A stretch of DNA of 64,000 bases from Verrucomicrobiota bacterium (GCA_021325145.1 JAJPHR010000011.1:32962-96961), one strand, 5' to 3'; positions 39,101 to 47,223 are shown, counted from the stretch's first letter. Program-made: numbers and translations. The notes: generated by a model from the sequence alone, not told the origin.

Positions 39101-41195
39101 GCGATACGCCGGTGACCCGGCCTTCGACCGCGCCGAAGAAAAAGTCCTGATGCTCCGGAAAGAGTTTTTGTTTTCCGACCTCGGGGCCGGAAGTGAGACG
39201 GCCCAGGGAAATAAGTTGCGGATCCAGAAGTTTTGGCGGGCTGTGCTCGAATTGCAGGCGGCCTGTCAACCGCACGCGATCTCCGGGCGCAACGCCCGCG
39301 ACCGCTGTGTCCAGATCGAAGATTTGAAACCCGCTCTTGTCGAGAAAACCCACTCGTTTCGAGCCGGCATCAATCCAGGCCAGGACGCCTTCGAGTTGAA
39401 CCCGGGTTACCTGCGTTCGCGGCCGCAGCGACCGGGCGAGATCCTGCCGGATGACAGGCCGGGTTTCGGCGGCTGAATAGCTCCATTCGATCCAGCTCGC
39501 GCGATTTGTATCATCGCCGCAAAAGTCGAGCCATTTGGTCGCGGGATTGCCATCAAACGCCATGGCGGCGGTTTCCCGGGGCGGATTCTCTCCCTGCGCG
39601 GAAACCACCAGCGAAAGCTTTTGTTTCGTGTCCCGGGGGCTGTACACCGGTTCGAGTTCGGCCAGTTGGACGGAGTTCGCGCCGTTGGTAACTGTTCCAG
39701 GCTTGGCTACGCAATCAATGCAGAGCCGGTACAACGGATAGCTGGCCGGTTTGGGCAGCCGGAAGTCGCGCCGTTGCAGACGCTGGGTGAAAAATTCGTT
39801 GCGACGCGCATCCAGTGTGTTCCAGGAGCGCCCATTGTCCGGGGAACCTTGCAGGCGCCAATCCCGCGGATCGCGGCTGGAAAAGTCATTGGCCGAGGTG
39901 AGCGCGTAACCGATAAGGGTGCGGACCGGTTTGGCCGCCTGCGCCAGGGGATCGGGCGGCGTTTCGGTCGAACTTTGCGGCGTCGGTTCAGCCAGCAAAC
40001 GATTAAGCTGAAGCAGGTCGATCACCGGCAAACCGTCGACGCGAGGCACAAATTGCCATTGAAGCCAATCGGATTGATTGGTGCTGGCATACGAGAAGGC
40101 CAGCCATTTTGTTCGCGCCTCGCCGTCAAACGCGCGGTCAACGGACTCCATCGGCGGATTCTCAGAATCGGCTGAGACAATCAGGGAAAAACGGGTATCG
40201 GCGTCCTTGCCGTGATAGAGCGGCTCGAGTTCGCCAAGCTGGCAAACGACCGACTCGGTCGCGCTGGCAATGGCATCGATTTGCAGCCGGTAAATGGCGT
40301 AAGCCGCCTGGTGGGCGAGCGCGTAGGTATGGCGCTGGAACCGCGTGGCAAACACTTCGTTTCGGCGGATGTCGAGCGTTTCCCAGCGCTTGCCGCCGTC
40401 GTTTGATCCGAGCAGGCGCCAATCGCGCGGGTCCCGCTCTGGCGCGTCGTTGGCCGAGGTCAAGGCGTAACCGGAAATGGCCTGGAGAGGTTTTGTGGCA
40501 TAGGCGGCAAGGTTCGAGACGATTTCCGGCGCTTTGTCCAGCAACAGATTTTGCGTGGCGGCCCGGCGGGCGTGGATGCGCAACTCACTGACATTTGTGA
40601 TCACATGTTCGGCATGGAGGGTGTATCGGCATTGCAGCCAGCAACCGCCCGGCTCACTCAGGCCAAAGTCCAGCCACTTCGTGGCGGGATCGTGATCAAA
40701 CGCATTTTCGCCAAGCCCCAGCAAGGGATGTTCCCGGGACGCTGAAATGATCTGTTGCAGGTCGGCTTCATTGGTCACACCCGTAATCGGCCCAATCAGT
40801 TCCAACTCACCCAGGAGAACTCTCAAAGAGCCGGCGCGGTTTTGATCCACCTGCAGGCGGTAGGTGTTGAAAGCAGTCTCATTGGTGATGAGGAAGACCC
40901 GCCTTTGGCAGCGCGCCGAGAAATACTGGTTGGTTCGCAGGTCGAGCAGCGTCCAGGATTGACCATCGTTGGAGGCGAGCAAGCGCCAGGCCGCGGGATC
41001 ATAGGTTTCGGCGTCCAGGCACGAGCTGAGGGCATAAGCGGTCACTATTCGAGCCGGCGACGAAGCGGTGGTTTGGCCGGCTCCGCCGGCGTGAGTGGCC
41101 GCAACAAGGCACAGGGCCAGAAACTGCAAGTTCCTGGCCACGCGAGACCTGAATTTTGTCTCAGAAGGGCGCACAAATGTACGGTTCCGGGCCAC
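36147..41195 (-). CDS. Large sensor histidine kinase with discoidin-like and OB-like extracytoplasmic repeats, PAS domain
   Basis: 1682 aa. Three repeats resembling F5/8 type C (discoidin) modules share ...AYALTSANDxxxRDPRDWRLxGS.D.G..W.TLD.R.N.F. (roughly residues 45-150, 235-340, 420-530). A series of OB-like repeats of the kind IKVRGVITYIDLGLGEFYLQ and VKITGVVTHKGPQSFFLQDG follows (about 600-1150). One TM is at about 1190-1215. A PAS domain follows (about 1255-1370: LLDGSPDQIYFKDEQSRFIR). The H-box is SVLHNVGNVLNSVN (His near 1397), an atypical but known variant, and a HATPase includes VKDNGIGIPPENL and GFGLHSGALAA. No REC domain or adjacent regulator is present. The ligand is unknown; a polysaccharide or nucleic acid is possible from the folds. 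Confidence 0.85.
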   Translation of the reverse strand: MARNRTFVRPSETKFRSRVARNLQFLALCLVAATHAGGAGQTTASSPARIVTAYALSSCLDAETYDPAAWRLLASNDGQSWTLLDLRTNQYFSARCQRRVFLITNETAFNTYRLQVDQNRAGSLRVLLGELELIGPITGVTNEADLQQIISASREHPLLGLGENAFDHDPATKWLDFGLSEPGGCWLQCRYTLHAEHVITNVSELRIHARRAATQNLLLDKAPEIVSNLAAYATKPLQAISGYALTSANDAPERDPRDWRLLGSNDGGKRWETLDIRRNEVFATRFQRHTYALAHQAAYAIYRLQIDAIASATESVVCQLGELEPLYHGKDADTRFSLIVSADSENPPMESVDRAFDGEARTKWLAFSYASTNQSDWLQWQFVPRVDGLPVIDLLQLNRLLAEPTPQSSTETPPDPLAQAAKPVRTLIGYALTSANDFSSRDPRDWRLQGSPDNGRSWNTLDARRNEFFTQRLQRRDFRLPKPASYPLYRLCIDCVAKPGTVTNGANSVQLAELEPVYSPRDTKQKLSLVVSAQGENPPRETAAMAFDGNPATKWLDFCGDDTNRASWIEWSYSAAETRPVIRQDLARSLRPRTQVTRVQLEGVLAWIDAGSKRVGFLDKSGFQIFDLDTAVAGVAPGDRVRLTGRLQFEHSPPKLLDPQLISLGRLTSGPEVGKQKLFPEHQDFFFGAVEGRVTGVSQDDFFQTIQVALTKGSGQVQVNLLDSTRNFATSLTNSQIRAEGVVEPVYNEQGQRVPGAVWVASWNNLTLSPVLENKGELAASPDTAPIDEKHPVTRISRIYDLAHSQTTNGFPIKVRGVITYIDLGLGEFYLQNGADSILVQDQMSAGLSPFLHQEGDYVELHATAYPGSPPDIYPSGFVTVLGKGRMPTPLRRSWNYLMTGKDDGRWVEVDGLVAAVEEQRLALTLNGGQLIAWVNELDKTLQNRLLGSWVRIAGVCSPVLNQRNQRLGVRLLVPGSRNIQMVKAAPDDPFQLQSVAITNVMSLDAEDSEPSSQLVKITGVVTHKGPQSFFLQDGVDGMRVFPRKDSAFGPGDRVEAVGLPEPDGLSPKLVQALVRKVGTAPMPPAVARVTPGSADVSQDATRVQMEATLLGSSLRDSFQVLELRSENTARIFHAFLPIGKDPFPVLPAGSRLRLEGVYKATTDTAPDFGQVISSFEIYLNSPADITVLERPPWWTARHTLWLLTGLGAVVLVSLAWVGSLRRQVRQRTRDLHEEIAERKQAAAELAHERELLRTLLDGSPDQIYFKDEQSRFIRCSKSQAERFNIHPDEIHGKTDFDFFTEDHARPAFEDEQEILRTGRPLIGKVEREVWKSGKGASWVLTSKMPLRNQEGRIIGTFGISKDITAIKDAEARLEEVHRELLQTSRMAGMAEVATSVLHNVGNVLNSVNISSSVIGVKLKKSKVSNLSKVAALFEEHADDLPGFFASNPKGGQLPGYISTLAVHLAAEQEELLQEIDSLARNIDHIKEIVAMQQNYAKVLGVLEPLPVAELVEDALRLNAGAMQRHQVRVIRDYADLPPAMVDKHKILQILVNLIRNAKYALDDGMPPEKQLTLQIRLNDGKVRISVKDNGIGIPPENLTRIFAHGFTTRKDGHGFGLHSGALAAREMGGSLTVQSEGPGKGATFTLEFPSQPREESETPKTKRQAPEKSQVSSSKPSDSQG

Positions 41196-41334
41196 TCCCG
41201 CAGGAAATTCGCGAGCGCGCCGGTTTCATCTGCAATGCCAGGGCGTTTTCGCCGGCATGCTTGAGGCCGTGAGTGTGTTGAGCAGAGCTTGTACCAGACC
41301 GGATGGCCGGATTTCTGACAGAGGAGACGACAGC

Positions 41335-42315
41335 CTAGGTCGGACGTGTGCGCGCCAGGCGTTCGCGTTCGCGCCGGGCGGCGATGAGCGAGGCGAGAAT
41401 GGCAATCGTGATGATGGTGACCACGACCAAAAGCGAGGTGCTGTCCGGAATGTCGTATTGGAACCAGCGCGGTGGACGGTCGTGCGGATCGATCAGCATC
41501 TTCACCCCGATGAACAACAGGACGATGGAGAGGCCGACTTTCAGGTAACGAAAGTAACCGATCGCGCCAGCGAGCACGGAATAAAGAGACCGCAACCCAA
41601 GCAGCGCAAAGACATTCGAGGTGAAAACAATGAATGGCTTGCGGGTCACCCCGAAAATGGCCGGGATGGAGTCAACGGCAAAAATCAGGTCGGTGGTTTC
41701 CACCATCAACAGCACCAGGAACAGCGGAGTCAGCATCCGCCGGCCATCCTGCACCGTGATAAGTTTCTGGCCGTCAAAGTCCGAAGCGACCGGAAGGAAC
41801 TGTCTCGCGAGGCGTACGACCAGGCTCTTGTCGGGCTCAACTTTGTCGCCTCGGGCGAACAGCATTTTGAGCCCGGTGTAGAGCAGGATCAGCCCCAGCA
41901 CGTAAAGCAGCCAGTCGAAACGCGTGATCAGCGCCACTCCCGCCAGGATCATGAAGCCGCGCATGATGAGCGCGCCGAGAATTCCCCAGAAAAGAACGCG
42001 ATGCTGATGCTCCGAAGGCACGCGGAAATAAGTAAAGATGAGCGCGATGACAAAGACGTTGTCCATCGAAAGCGAGAGTTCGATGAAGTAGCCGGTGAAG
42101 AATTCCACCGCCTCCTTTTTGCCGCGCCAGAAAACCAGGCTGGCGGCAAAGAGCAGCGAGAGCGCCACCCAGAGAATCGTCCAGAACATCGCCTCGCGGA
42201 ATTTGACGACGTGGGCCTTGCCATGGAAGACCCCGAGATCCAAGGCCAGGAACACGAGGACGCAGAGAATGAAACCGACCCAGTGCCAGGGTGTGATTTC
42301 AACCAGCGCCAGCAT
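41335..42315 (-). CDS. TerC-family integral membrane protein (Alx-like)
   Basis: 326 aa, multi-spanning. TerC hallmarks: FHGKAHVVKFREA, GYFIELSLSMDNVFVIALIF with the conserved acidic pair in the membrane, GALIMRGFMILAGVALI, and DLIFAVDSIPAIFGVT. The family (TerC, Alx, MeeF/YceF) exports Mn2+ and has been linked in Bacillus to metal loading of secreted proteins. It lies only 9 nt after secDF on the same strand, so it should be translated from the yajC-secDF transcript. A yybP-ykoY type Mn riboswitch cannot be directly in front of it in that space. The C-terminus is basic (RRERERLARTRPT). Confidence 0.93.
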   Translation of the reverse strand: MLALVEITPWHWVGFILCVLVFLALDLGVFHGKAHVVKFREAMFWTILWVALSLLFAASLVFWRGKKEAVEFFTGYFIELSLSMDNVFVIALIFTYFRVPSEHQHRVLFWGILGALIMRGFMILAGVALITRFDWLLYVLGLILLYTGLKMLFARGDKVEPDKSLVVRLARQFLPVASDFDGQKLITVQDGRRMLTPLFLVLLMVETTDLIFAVDSIPAIFGVTRKPFIVFTSNVFALLGLRSLYSVLAGAIGYFRYLKVGLSIVLLFIGVKMLIDPHDRPPRWFQYDIPDSTSLLVVVTIITIAILASLIAARRERERLARTRPT

Positions 42316-42324
42316 GGGTTCGCA

Positions 42325-44877
42325 TCACGGCCGCGCCGGACGCGCATGGGCCGCGCCTTCCATCACCACCTGGGTGCTGGTCCGGGGACGCTGGCCTTTG
42401 TGCCACAACAGAACGAGGTAACTGGCGATATAAATACTGGAATAGGTGCCGGTAATGATGCCGATCAGGAAGGTGAACGCGAAGTCGTTGATCGCGCCGC
42501 CGCCGAACAGGTAAAGCGACACCGTGGCGAGAAAGACCGTGCCCGACGTGATGATCGTGCGGCTTAGCGTTTGGTTCAGCGCCTGGTTGATCAGGTCCTT
42601 GAAGCTGCCGCGCACGCCCAATTTCAGGTCCTCGCGAATCCGGTCAAAGATCACGACGGTATCGTTCATCGAAAAGCCGATGATCGTCAACACGGCCGCC
42701 ACCATGGTGGCGTTGAACTCGCGCCCGGACAGGCAATAACAACCGATGGTCATCAGGATGTCGTGAACCACCGCCAGAATTGCGCCGACCGCGAAAGAAA
42801 ATTCATAACGCACGGCCACGTAGAGCATGATGAGGAACAGCGATACCACGCTGGCAAGCACTGCGGCTTGCGCGATTTCCGTGCCGATGATCGGGCCGAC
42901 GGTTTCCACCGCCTCCCGCTTAAAGCCGGCGTTCGGGAAGTCCTTTTTCAAGACTTCCTCGACCTTGCCGGCCGTTTCAAATTTGGAAGTCACGCGGAGG
43001 TATTCCTGGCCGGAACTTTCCTTTTGGTATTGGATAACGGGATCGGCTACTCCGGCGTCCCGGGTAATCGCGGCGCGCAACTTGTCCACGTCGGTTACCT
43101 TCTCTTTGAACGACAGGGTAATATTGTCGCCGCCCGCAAAATCGACGCCCAGCAGGTTGCCCTTTTGGTACAGGCGATAACCTCCGTAACTGATGCCGAT
43201 GATGATGATCGTCCACGTCAGAATGAAAGCGGGCGTTGCCAGCTTCATGAAATCGAGTTTCGTCGCCCGAATGATGTGCAGCATGGGCAGCTTCTTCAAC
43301 CAGCCCTTCGCCAGCAGGAAGTCGAAGATCAGCCGCGTGACCACCAGCGCGGTGAACAAGCTCGCGGCGACACCGATGGTCAGCGTCGCGCCGAAGCCTT
43401 TGATCGGGCCGGTGCCCATATAATACAGCGTGATGGACGAAATGAGCGTCGTGACGTGCGAGTCGAAAATGGTGCCGAACGCGCGGGCATACCCCGCCTC
43501 CAACGCGCCGCGCAGCGATTTGCCCTTGGCGGATTCCTCGCGGATGCGTTCGAAGATCAGCACGTTGGCGTCCACCGCCATGCCGATGGTGAGCACGATG
43601 CCGGCGATGCCCGGCAGGGTCAGCGTCGTGCCATTGAAGCACATCACCCCGATCAGGATGATGATGTTGCAGATCAGGGCGACATTGGCGACCACGCCGG
43701 CAAAAAGGTAATAGACCGCCATGAAGCCCGCGACCAGCACCGTCCCGATGAGCGCCGCCTTCACGCCACTGTGAATTGTGTCCTTGCCCAGGGTGGGATC
43801 GACACTGCTTTCCGAGAGAACTTTGAGCGGGGCCGAGAGCGGATTTTCCAACGCAATCGCCAATTCATTGGCTTCCTTGTCCGTGAAATTGCCTTCGATC
43901 ATCCCACGACCGCCGGTAATCGGCGAGTTAATGACCGGAGCGGACAGCAACTGGCCATCCAAAACAATGGCGAGGCGATGACCCACATTTTGCGAGGTCG
44001 CGTTTCCGAAAATCTCAGTGCCCGGGCTGTCCAGCGTAAAGTCGATTTCCGGCTGTCCCGTCTGGCTGCGCGACACAAACGCGCTCTGGATATGTTCACC
44101 CGTCATGATCGGTTTCTTTTCCACCAGCACCGGCCGGGTGTCGTGGTTCTTTGCGTCCTGATTCTCCGGGTTCTCCTGCGGCTGCATCTTTTCATAACCC
44201 GGTTCGGTCAGGTCCTCAGCGAGCAACTTGTCGCTCTCGGGATGCACCATGCGGAATTCGAGGTAGGCGGCCTTGGCGATGCTTGTTATGGCATTCTCTT
44301 TGTCGGCTTCGGACAACCCGGGCAATTGAACCCGGATGCGATCATTGCCTTCCGGCCGAATCACCGGTTCCGCCACGCCAAACTTATCCACGCGCCGCCG
44401 CAGCACATCCACCGCCTTCGCGAGCGCCTGGTCCTTGTTGGCCACCTTGTTCGTGTCGATCTTGCTCGTGTCCATTCCCAGCAGGAACGAGTAGCCGCCT
44501 TGCAAGTCCAGCCCCAGCTTGATCTTGCCCGACGAAACCCGCTGCAGACGATCGAGGATCTTGCGCGTCCCGTCCGGCCCGCTCATGTCCTTGGGTTTGC
44601 CGTCCGGCCCCGTGAATTCGAACTCGGGAAAATAAGGAGCGATGTTGTTCGTGCCGACCGCTTCCAGCACGTTGGCGTAAGCCTTGTCCGGCCGCTCTTG
44701 CTGCAATTTCTGCAGCTTCTCGACAATCGTTTTGTAAGCGGCGTCCCGGCGGGATTCAACGGATTTTTCCTGAAAGGCCACCGCGAGGTTGGTCCCCACC
44801 GGCGGGTACATTTCGACGAAGGACCAGACCAGGACGACGAGGACGAGGATGAATTTCCAAAGATTATTTCGATTCAT
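42325..44877 (-). CDS. secDF: Protein translocase subunit SecDF (fused)
   Basis: An 850-aa natural fusion of SecD and SecF. The SecD half shows LGLDLQGGYSFLLGMD, VQLPGLSEADKENAI, GNFTDKEANELAIALENPLS and the TM4 segment IGMAVDANVLIFERIREE with the proton-relay Asp. The SecF half (from about residue 560) shows VDFAGGDNITLSF, FSMNDTVVIFDRIREDL and LFGGGAINDFAF. It couples the proton-motive force to late steps of Sec export in the inner membrane. It lies directly downstream of yajC (11 nt) and 9 nt before terC. Fused SecDF is usual in Verrucomicrobia, Planctomycetes and Bacteroidetes. Confidence 0.97.
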   Translation of the reverse strand: MNRNNLWKFILVLVVLVWSFVEMYPPVGTNLAVAFQEKSVESRRDAAYKTIVEKLQKLQQERPDKAYANVLEAVGTNNIAPYFPEFEFTGPDGKPKDMSGPDGTRKILDRLQRVSSGKIKLGLDLQGGYSFLLGMDTSKIDTNKVANKDQALAKAVDVLRRRVDKFGVAEPVIRPEGNDRIRVQLPGLSEADKENAITSIAKAAYLEFRMVHPESDKLLAEDLTEPGYEKMQPQENPENQDAKNHDTRPVLVEKKPIMTGEHIQSAFVSRSQTGQPEIDFTLDSPGTEIFGNATSQNVGHRLAIVLDGQLLSAPVINSPITGGRGMIEGNFTDKEANELAIALENPLSAPLKVLSESSVDPTLGKDTIHSGVKAALIGTVLVAGFMAVYYLFAGVVANVALICNIIILIGVMCFNGTTLTLPGIAGIVLTIGMAVDANVLIFERIREESAKGKSLRGALEAGYARAFGTIFDSHVTTLISSITLYYMGTGPIKGFGATLTIGVAASLFTALVVTRLIFDFLLAKGWLKKLPMLHIIRATKLDFMKLATPAFILTWTIIIIGISYGGYRLYQKGNLLGVDFAGGDNITLSFKEKVTDVDKLRAAITRDAGVADPVIQYQKESSGQEYLRVTSKFETAGKVEEVLKKDFPNAGFKREAVETVGPIIGTEIAQAAVLASVVSLFLIMLYVAVRYEFSFAVGAILAVVHDILMTIGCYCLSGREFNATMVAAVLTIIGFSMNDTVVIFDRIREDLKLGVRGSFKDLINQALNQTLSRTIITSGTVFLATVSLYLFGGGAINDFAFTFLIGIITGTYSSIYIASYLVLLWHKGQRPRTSTQVVMEGAAHARPARP

Positions 44878-44888
44878 GGGACGGGGAC

Positions 44889-45242
44889 TTAGGATTCGCC
44901 GGATTCGCCGCCGGAACGTTCGGTGATCTCAGAGATCGTTGATTTGAGCACCTCAAGCTTGGTTTCCGCGGAGCGGAGGGCGACGGTCTTTTCATTGACA
45001 CTCACCACGGTGCCGATAATGCCGCTGGCGGTGACCACGCGATCACCCTTTTTGAGGCTTTTGAGCAAGTTATTCAGTTCCTTGGTTCGCTTCCGTTGCG
45101 GGCCAATCATGAGGACATAAACCATGACGCCCATGATGACGAACATGCCGAGCATTTTGATGCTCTCGCCCGCCGGGTTGACCGGCGGGGCGCCTGCCGC
45201 AGGCGACTGCCCCAGAAACATTGCCAGACTGAATAAATTCAT
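44889..45242 (-). CDS. yajC: Preprotein translocase subunit YajC
   Basis: 117 aa: an N-terminal TM (GMFVIMGVMVYVLMIGPQRK), then the family signature RKRTKELNNLLKSLKKGDRVV followed by TASGIIGTV and a small cytosolic beta domain (VALRSAETKLEVLKSTI). It is the accessory subunit of the SecDF-YajC complex. As first gene of yajC-secDF-terC, the operon promoter should lie in the region upstream of 45242. Confidence 0.95.
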   Translation of the reverse strand: MNLFSLAMFLGQSPAAGAPPVNPAGESIKMLGMFVIMGVMVYVLMIGPQRKRTKELNNLLKSLKKGDRVVTASGIIGTVVSVNEKTVALRSAETKLEVLKSTISEITERSGGESGES

Positions 45243-45450
45243 AGCTTCAAGTCAAGTGAGCCGTTAAATCTAAGGATGCTAACGCATTTGGCAAGCGTTA
45301 TAAGAGCACTTTATAGCAACTCCCGGTGACCTGCCAGAGCGAATCTCCGCGCTGGTACAAGCCTCGACTTCGGGAGGAGCGGACCCGCCGGGAAAAAGCA
45401 CCCGAATTCGAGCGCTTTCCACCCGAATTTTTCGGTCAATCCTTAGCTTA

Positions 45451-45538
45451 GAGAGCCTATCTCGGTAGGGCGCGTCACTCCGTGCGCGCCGACGGCGGGC
45501 AGAGGACTGCCCGCCCTACCACCGGGATAGGTTCTTAG
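45451..45538 (+). repeat. Dispersed GC-rich repeat family R, copy 2
   Basis: It begins GAGAGCCTATCTCGG and ends GGGATAGGTTCTTA, with CACTCCGTGCGCGCCGAC and GGCAGAGGACTGCCCGCC inside. It closely matches the copies at 5094-5178 and (inverted) 61154-61238. Confidence 0.8.
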
Positions 45539-45830
45539 CCTGGCCCTTGGTGGCAACGCTTTTGACGGCGGTTAAGGTGCGCTCCCGAACGTTTGTCAGG
45601 TCTTGGAGTGCGGCGACACCGCTTTCGAAACACCGGGACTCTCCTTCGCCACCGCCACAAAGTGGCCCGCACCAACCCAAACATGCCCGAACATAGGCCC
45701 GGAAATGACCGCACGATCTGGCCATCCCGCTTAAACCGACGGGAATCCGCTGTTTTCGATGTAACTCGCAATCCATCAGGCATTTAGGCACTTTTTAAGT
45801 GCTGACCGGCGGTTCGGCGCTAAAAATTGG

Positions 45831-45870
45831 AGGCTTAATTTACTTTAATTTGGTTTAATTTGCCTTAATT
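45831..45870. repeat. Phased TTAATT array, copy 2
   Basis: Four TTAATT motifs start at 45835, 45845, 45855 and 45865, exactly 10 bp apart, each preceded by a 4-base variable spacer (AGGC, TACT, TGGT, TGCC). It shares its core with the array at 3490-3539. Confidence 0.75.
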
Positions 45871-45888
45871 CCTCACAGGGGTGGTTTA

Positions 45889-46003
45889 GAGCCTATCTCG
45901 GCAGGGCGCGCTGGCCGGGCTGTAGCTTCCGAGCGAAGGACGGTCACTCCGTGCGTGCCGCCGACGGGCAGAGGACTGCCCGCTCTACCGGCATAGGTTC
46001 TTA
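45889..46003 (+). repeat. Dispersed GC-rich repeat family R, copy 3 (with internal insertion)
   Basis: It begins GAGCCTATCTCGGCAGGG and ends GGCATAGGTTCTTA. Relative to copies 1 and 2 it has about 30 extra bases (CTGGCCGGGCTGTAGC..) before CACTCCGTGCGTGCCG, then GGGCAGAGGACTGCCCGC. It starts 18 nt after the phased TTAATT array. Confidence 0.75.
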
Positions 46004-46025
46004 ATTCACCCGCCTCCGGCAGCAG

Positions 46026-46072
46026 CGTCGTCCCGCCGTGGCTTCCCAACGAAGCGGGAAGCCGTGACGACG
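46026..46072. repeat. Nested inverted repeat
   Basis: CGTCGTC (46026-46032) pairs with GACGACG (46066-46072), and inside it GGCTTCCC (46040-46047) pairs with GGGAAGCC (46056-46063). It could fold as one long interrupted hairpin. No associated gene. Confidence 0.6.
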
Positions 46073-46159
46073 GCGTAAATCCTGGCACAGTCGGAAACAT
46101 TCGGTGCCCTGACTTTAGACTTGGGACTTTGGGCTTATTTTGATTGTCAAAGAACCATT

Positions 46160-46181
46160 CCGCGCTCCCAATGGAGCGCGG
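46160..46181. terminator. 9-bp perfect hairpin with 4-nt loop
   Basis: CCGCGCTCC (46160-46168), loop CAAT, GGAGCGCGG (46173-46181). It lies about 225 nt downstream of the FHA gene on the minus strand. There is no T-tract, so the terminator role is uncertain; it may belong to the GGAGCGC repeat family. Confidence 0.35.
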
Positions 46182-46407
46182 GCAAAATCCACCAATGCCA
46201 GGCTCCCCAGCGTCCGCCTGGCCCTGGTCGTTTGTCATTGGACATTCCGGCGCTTGGCGTCGACCCTCCCATCCTGCACTGACGCCGCTAATAGACCATT
46301 GGCCGCGCGCTTGCGCAACTGAATTCTGAATGTTTCTGTAATCCTCCAGCCTGGGTTGCGACCTGCGCCCGGCATTCACGGATGCCGCTCAAACAAACCC
46401 ACCGGGC

Positions 46408-47034
46408 TCAGCGCAGCGGCCGGGTCGTGCGTTTGATGCCCTCCGTGAGCTTGGTGACGAGCGTGCCGAAGAAGCCCTTCTTTTTGTTGCGCATCATTTC
46501 GCTCCAGGCGGTCAACTTGCACGGGTTGCTGCACGAAGGGCACAACTTCAGTTGCGCACCGCCCACCCGGCGCAGCTTGCGGATGCATTCATCGCAAAAA
46601 AGCCGGGAGCAATGCGGGCATTCCCAGACCGCGTGCCGGTTGGCGTGGCCGAGGCAGGATGGATAGCCATCCGCCAGCGGCGTCGGAGCGCTGGGAATAT
46701 CAGTGCGCTCGGGTTTGGGCAGTTCCGGCAGCGTCAGCCGGATGGGTGGCGCGTCCAAACTCATCTCGATGGAGCCAAGGCGCAACCTTTGCCCGGAGTA
46801 AAGCGCGGATTCCCTGATCGCGTCCCCATCGATAAAAGTCCCATTCGTCGAGTCCAGGTCCCGCACGAAGATAAAATCGTTGTCCACGAGTACCTCGCAA
46901 TGGAGATCGGAAATTTCGGGATCGGCCAGCACGTGATCGTTCTCGGCGCTGCGGCCAAAACGATTTACCCCTGGCTTAAGCTCAAGCACCTCAGCCGGTT
47001 GCCCCCCCGTGGACCCGATGATCAGTTTAGCCAT
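46408..47034 (-). CDS. FHA-domain protein with C-terminal zinc-binding cysteine cluster
   Basis: 208 aa from MAKLIIGSTGG (ribosome site AAGGA about 10 nt upstream). The N-terminal FHA domain (about 5-95) shows NRFGRSAENDHVLADPEIS, LHCEV and DLDSTNGTFIDG. These carry the Arg, Ser and Asn that bind phosphothreonine. The C-terminal part has paired Cys/His residues: CLGHANRHAVWECPHCSRLFCDECI and CPSCSNPC in order, as in B-box/RING-like zinc folds. It ends basic. It is probably a cytosolic reader of Ser/Thr kinase signals; the WD40 kinase at 31.1-34.3 kb is a possible but unproven partner. It follows the hybrid kinase on the same strand after 189 nt. Confidence 0.85.
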   Translation of the reverse strand: MAKLIIGSTGGQPAEVLELKPGVNRFGRSAENDHVLADPEISDLHCEVLVDNDFIFVRDLDSTNGTFIDGDAIRESALYSGQRLRLGSIEMSLDAPPIRLTLPELPKPERTDIPSAPTPLADGYPSCLGHANRHAVWECPHCSRLFCDECIRKLRRVGGAQLKLCPSCSNPCKLTAWSEMMRNKKKGFFGTLVTKLTEGIKRTTRPLR

Positions 47035-47223
47035 ATAAGGAGTTCCTTGTGAGCGATTCCTCGGAAACGAATCGTAGCTGGCTGTTTGGAGTCTGTCCAC
47101 AATTATTATTATTAAAAAACAATTATGGCTATGACGCCCGAGCCAGCCGGAATGTTCAATCGTGCTACACGCGTAGTACCCAAGACTACAACGCAAGTTA
47201 TTGAAGCCAAGAAAGTTGCGCCA

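Larger units (their letters stand above)
45243..46407. other. Long intergenic region packed with repeats
   Basis: No credible gene in about 1.16 kb; open frames here are GC-rich chance frames across repeats. In order it holds: the yajC upstream region, R-family copy 2 (45451-45538), about 250 bp of unassigned GC-rich sequence, a second phased TTAATT array (45831-45870), R-family copy 3 (45889-46003), a nested inverted repeat (46026-46072), a 9-bp hairpin (46160-46181), and the 3' end of the FHA gene. It looks like a landing zone for mobile repeats. Confidence 0.6.

Noticed and set aside
41250..41264. GCCGGCATGCTTGAG shared with 5082-5096
   Set aside because: Only 15 bases shared with no similarity in the flanks beyond that; insufficient to call a repeat.
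42571..44892. 773-codon open frame opposite secDF
   Set aside because: It is an antisense frame in GC-rich DNA, His/Arg/Asp/Gln-rich with no family character; secDF on the other strand is unmistakable.
45516..45791. Small open frames between yajC and the FHA gene
   Set aside because: They run across R-family repeats and unassigned GC-rich DNA, with Arg-rich products in several frames and no ribosome site.
45873..46379. 168-codon minus-strand frame
   Set aside because: Made of R copy 3, the nested inverted repeat and the hairpin; the product (AGSPLPVGGTHGVT) is the translated repeat.
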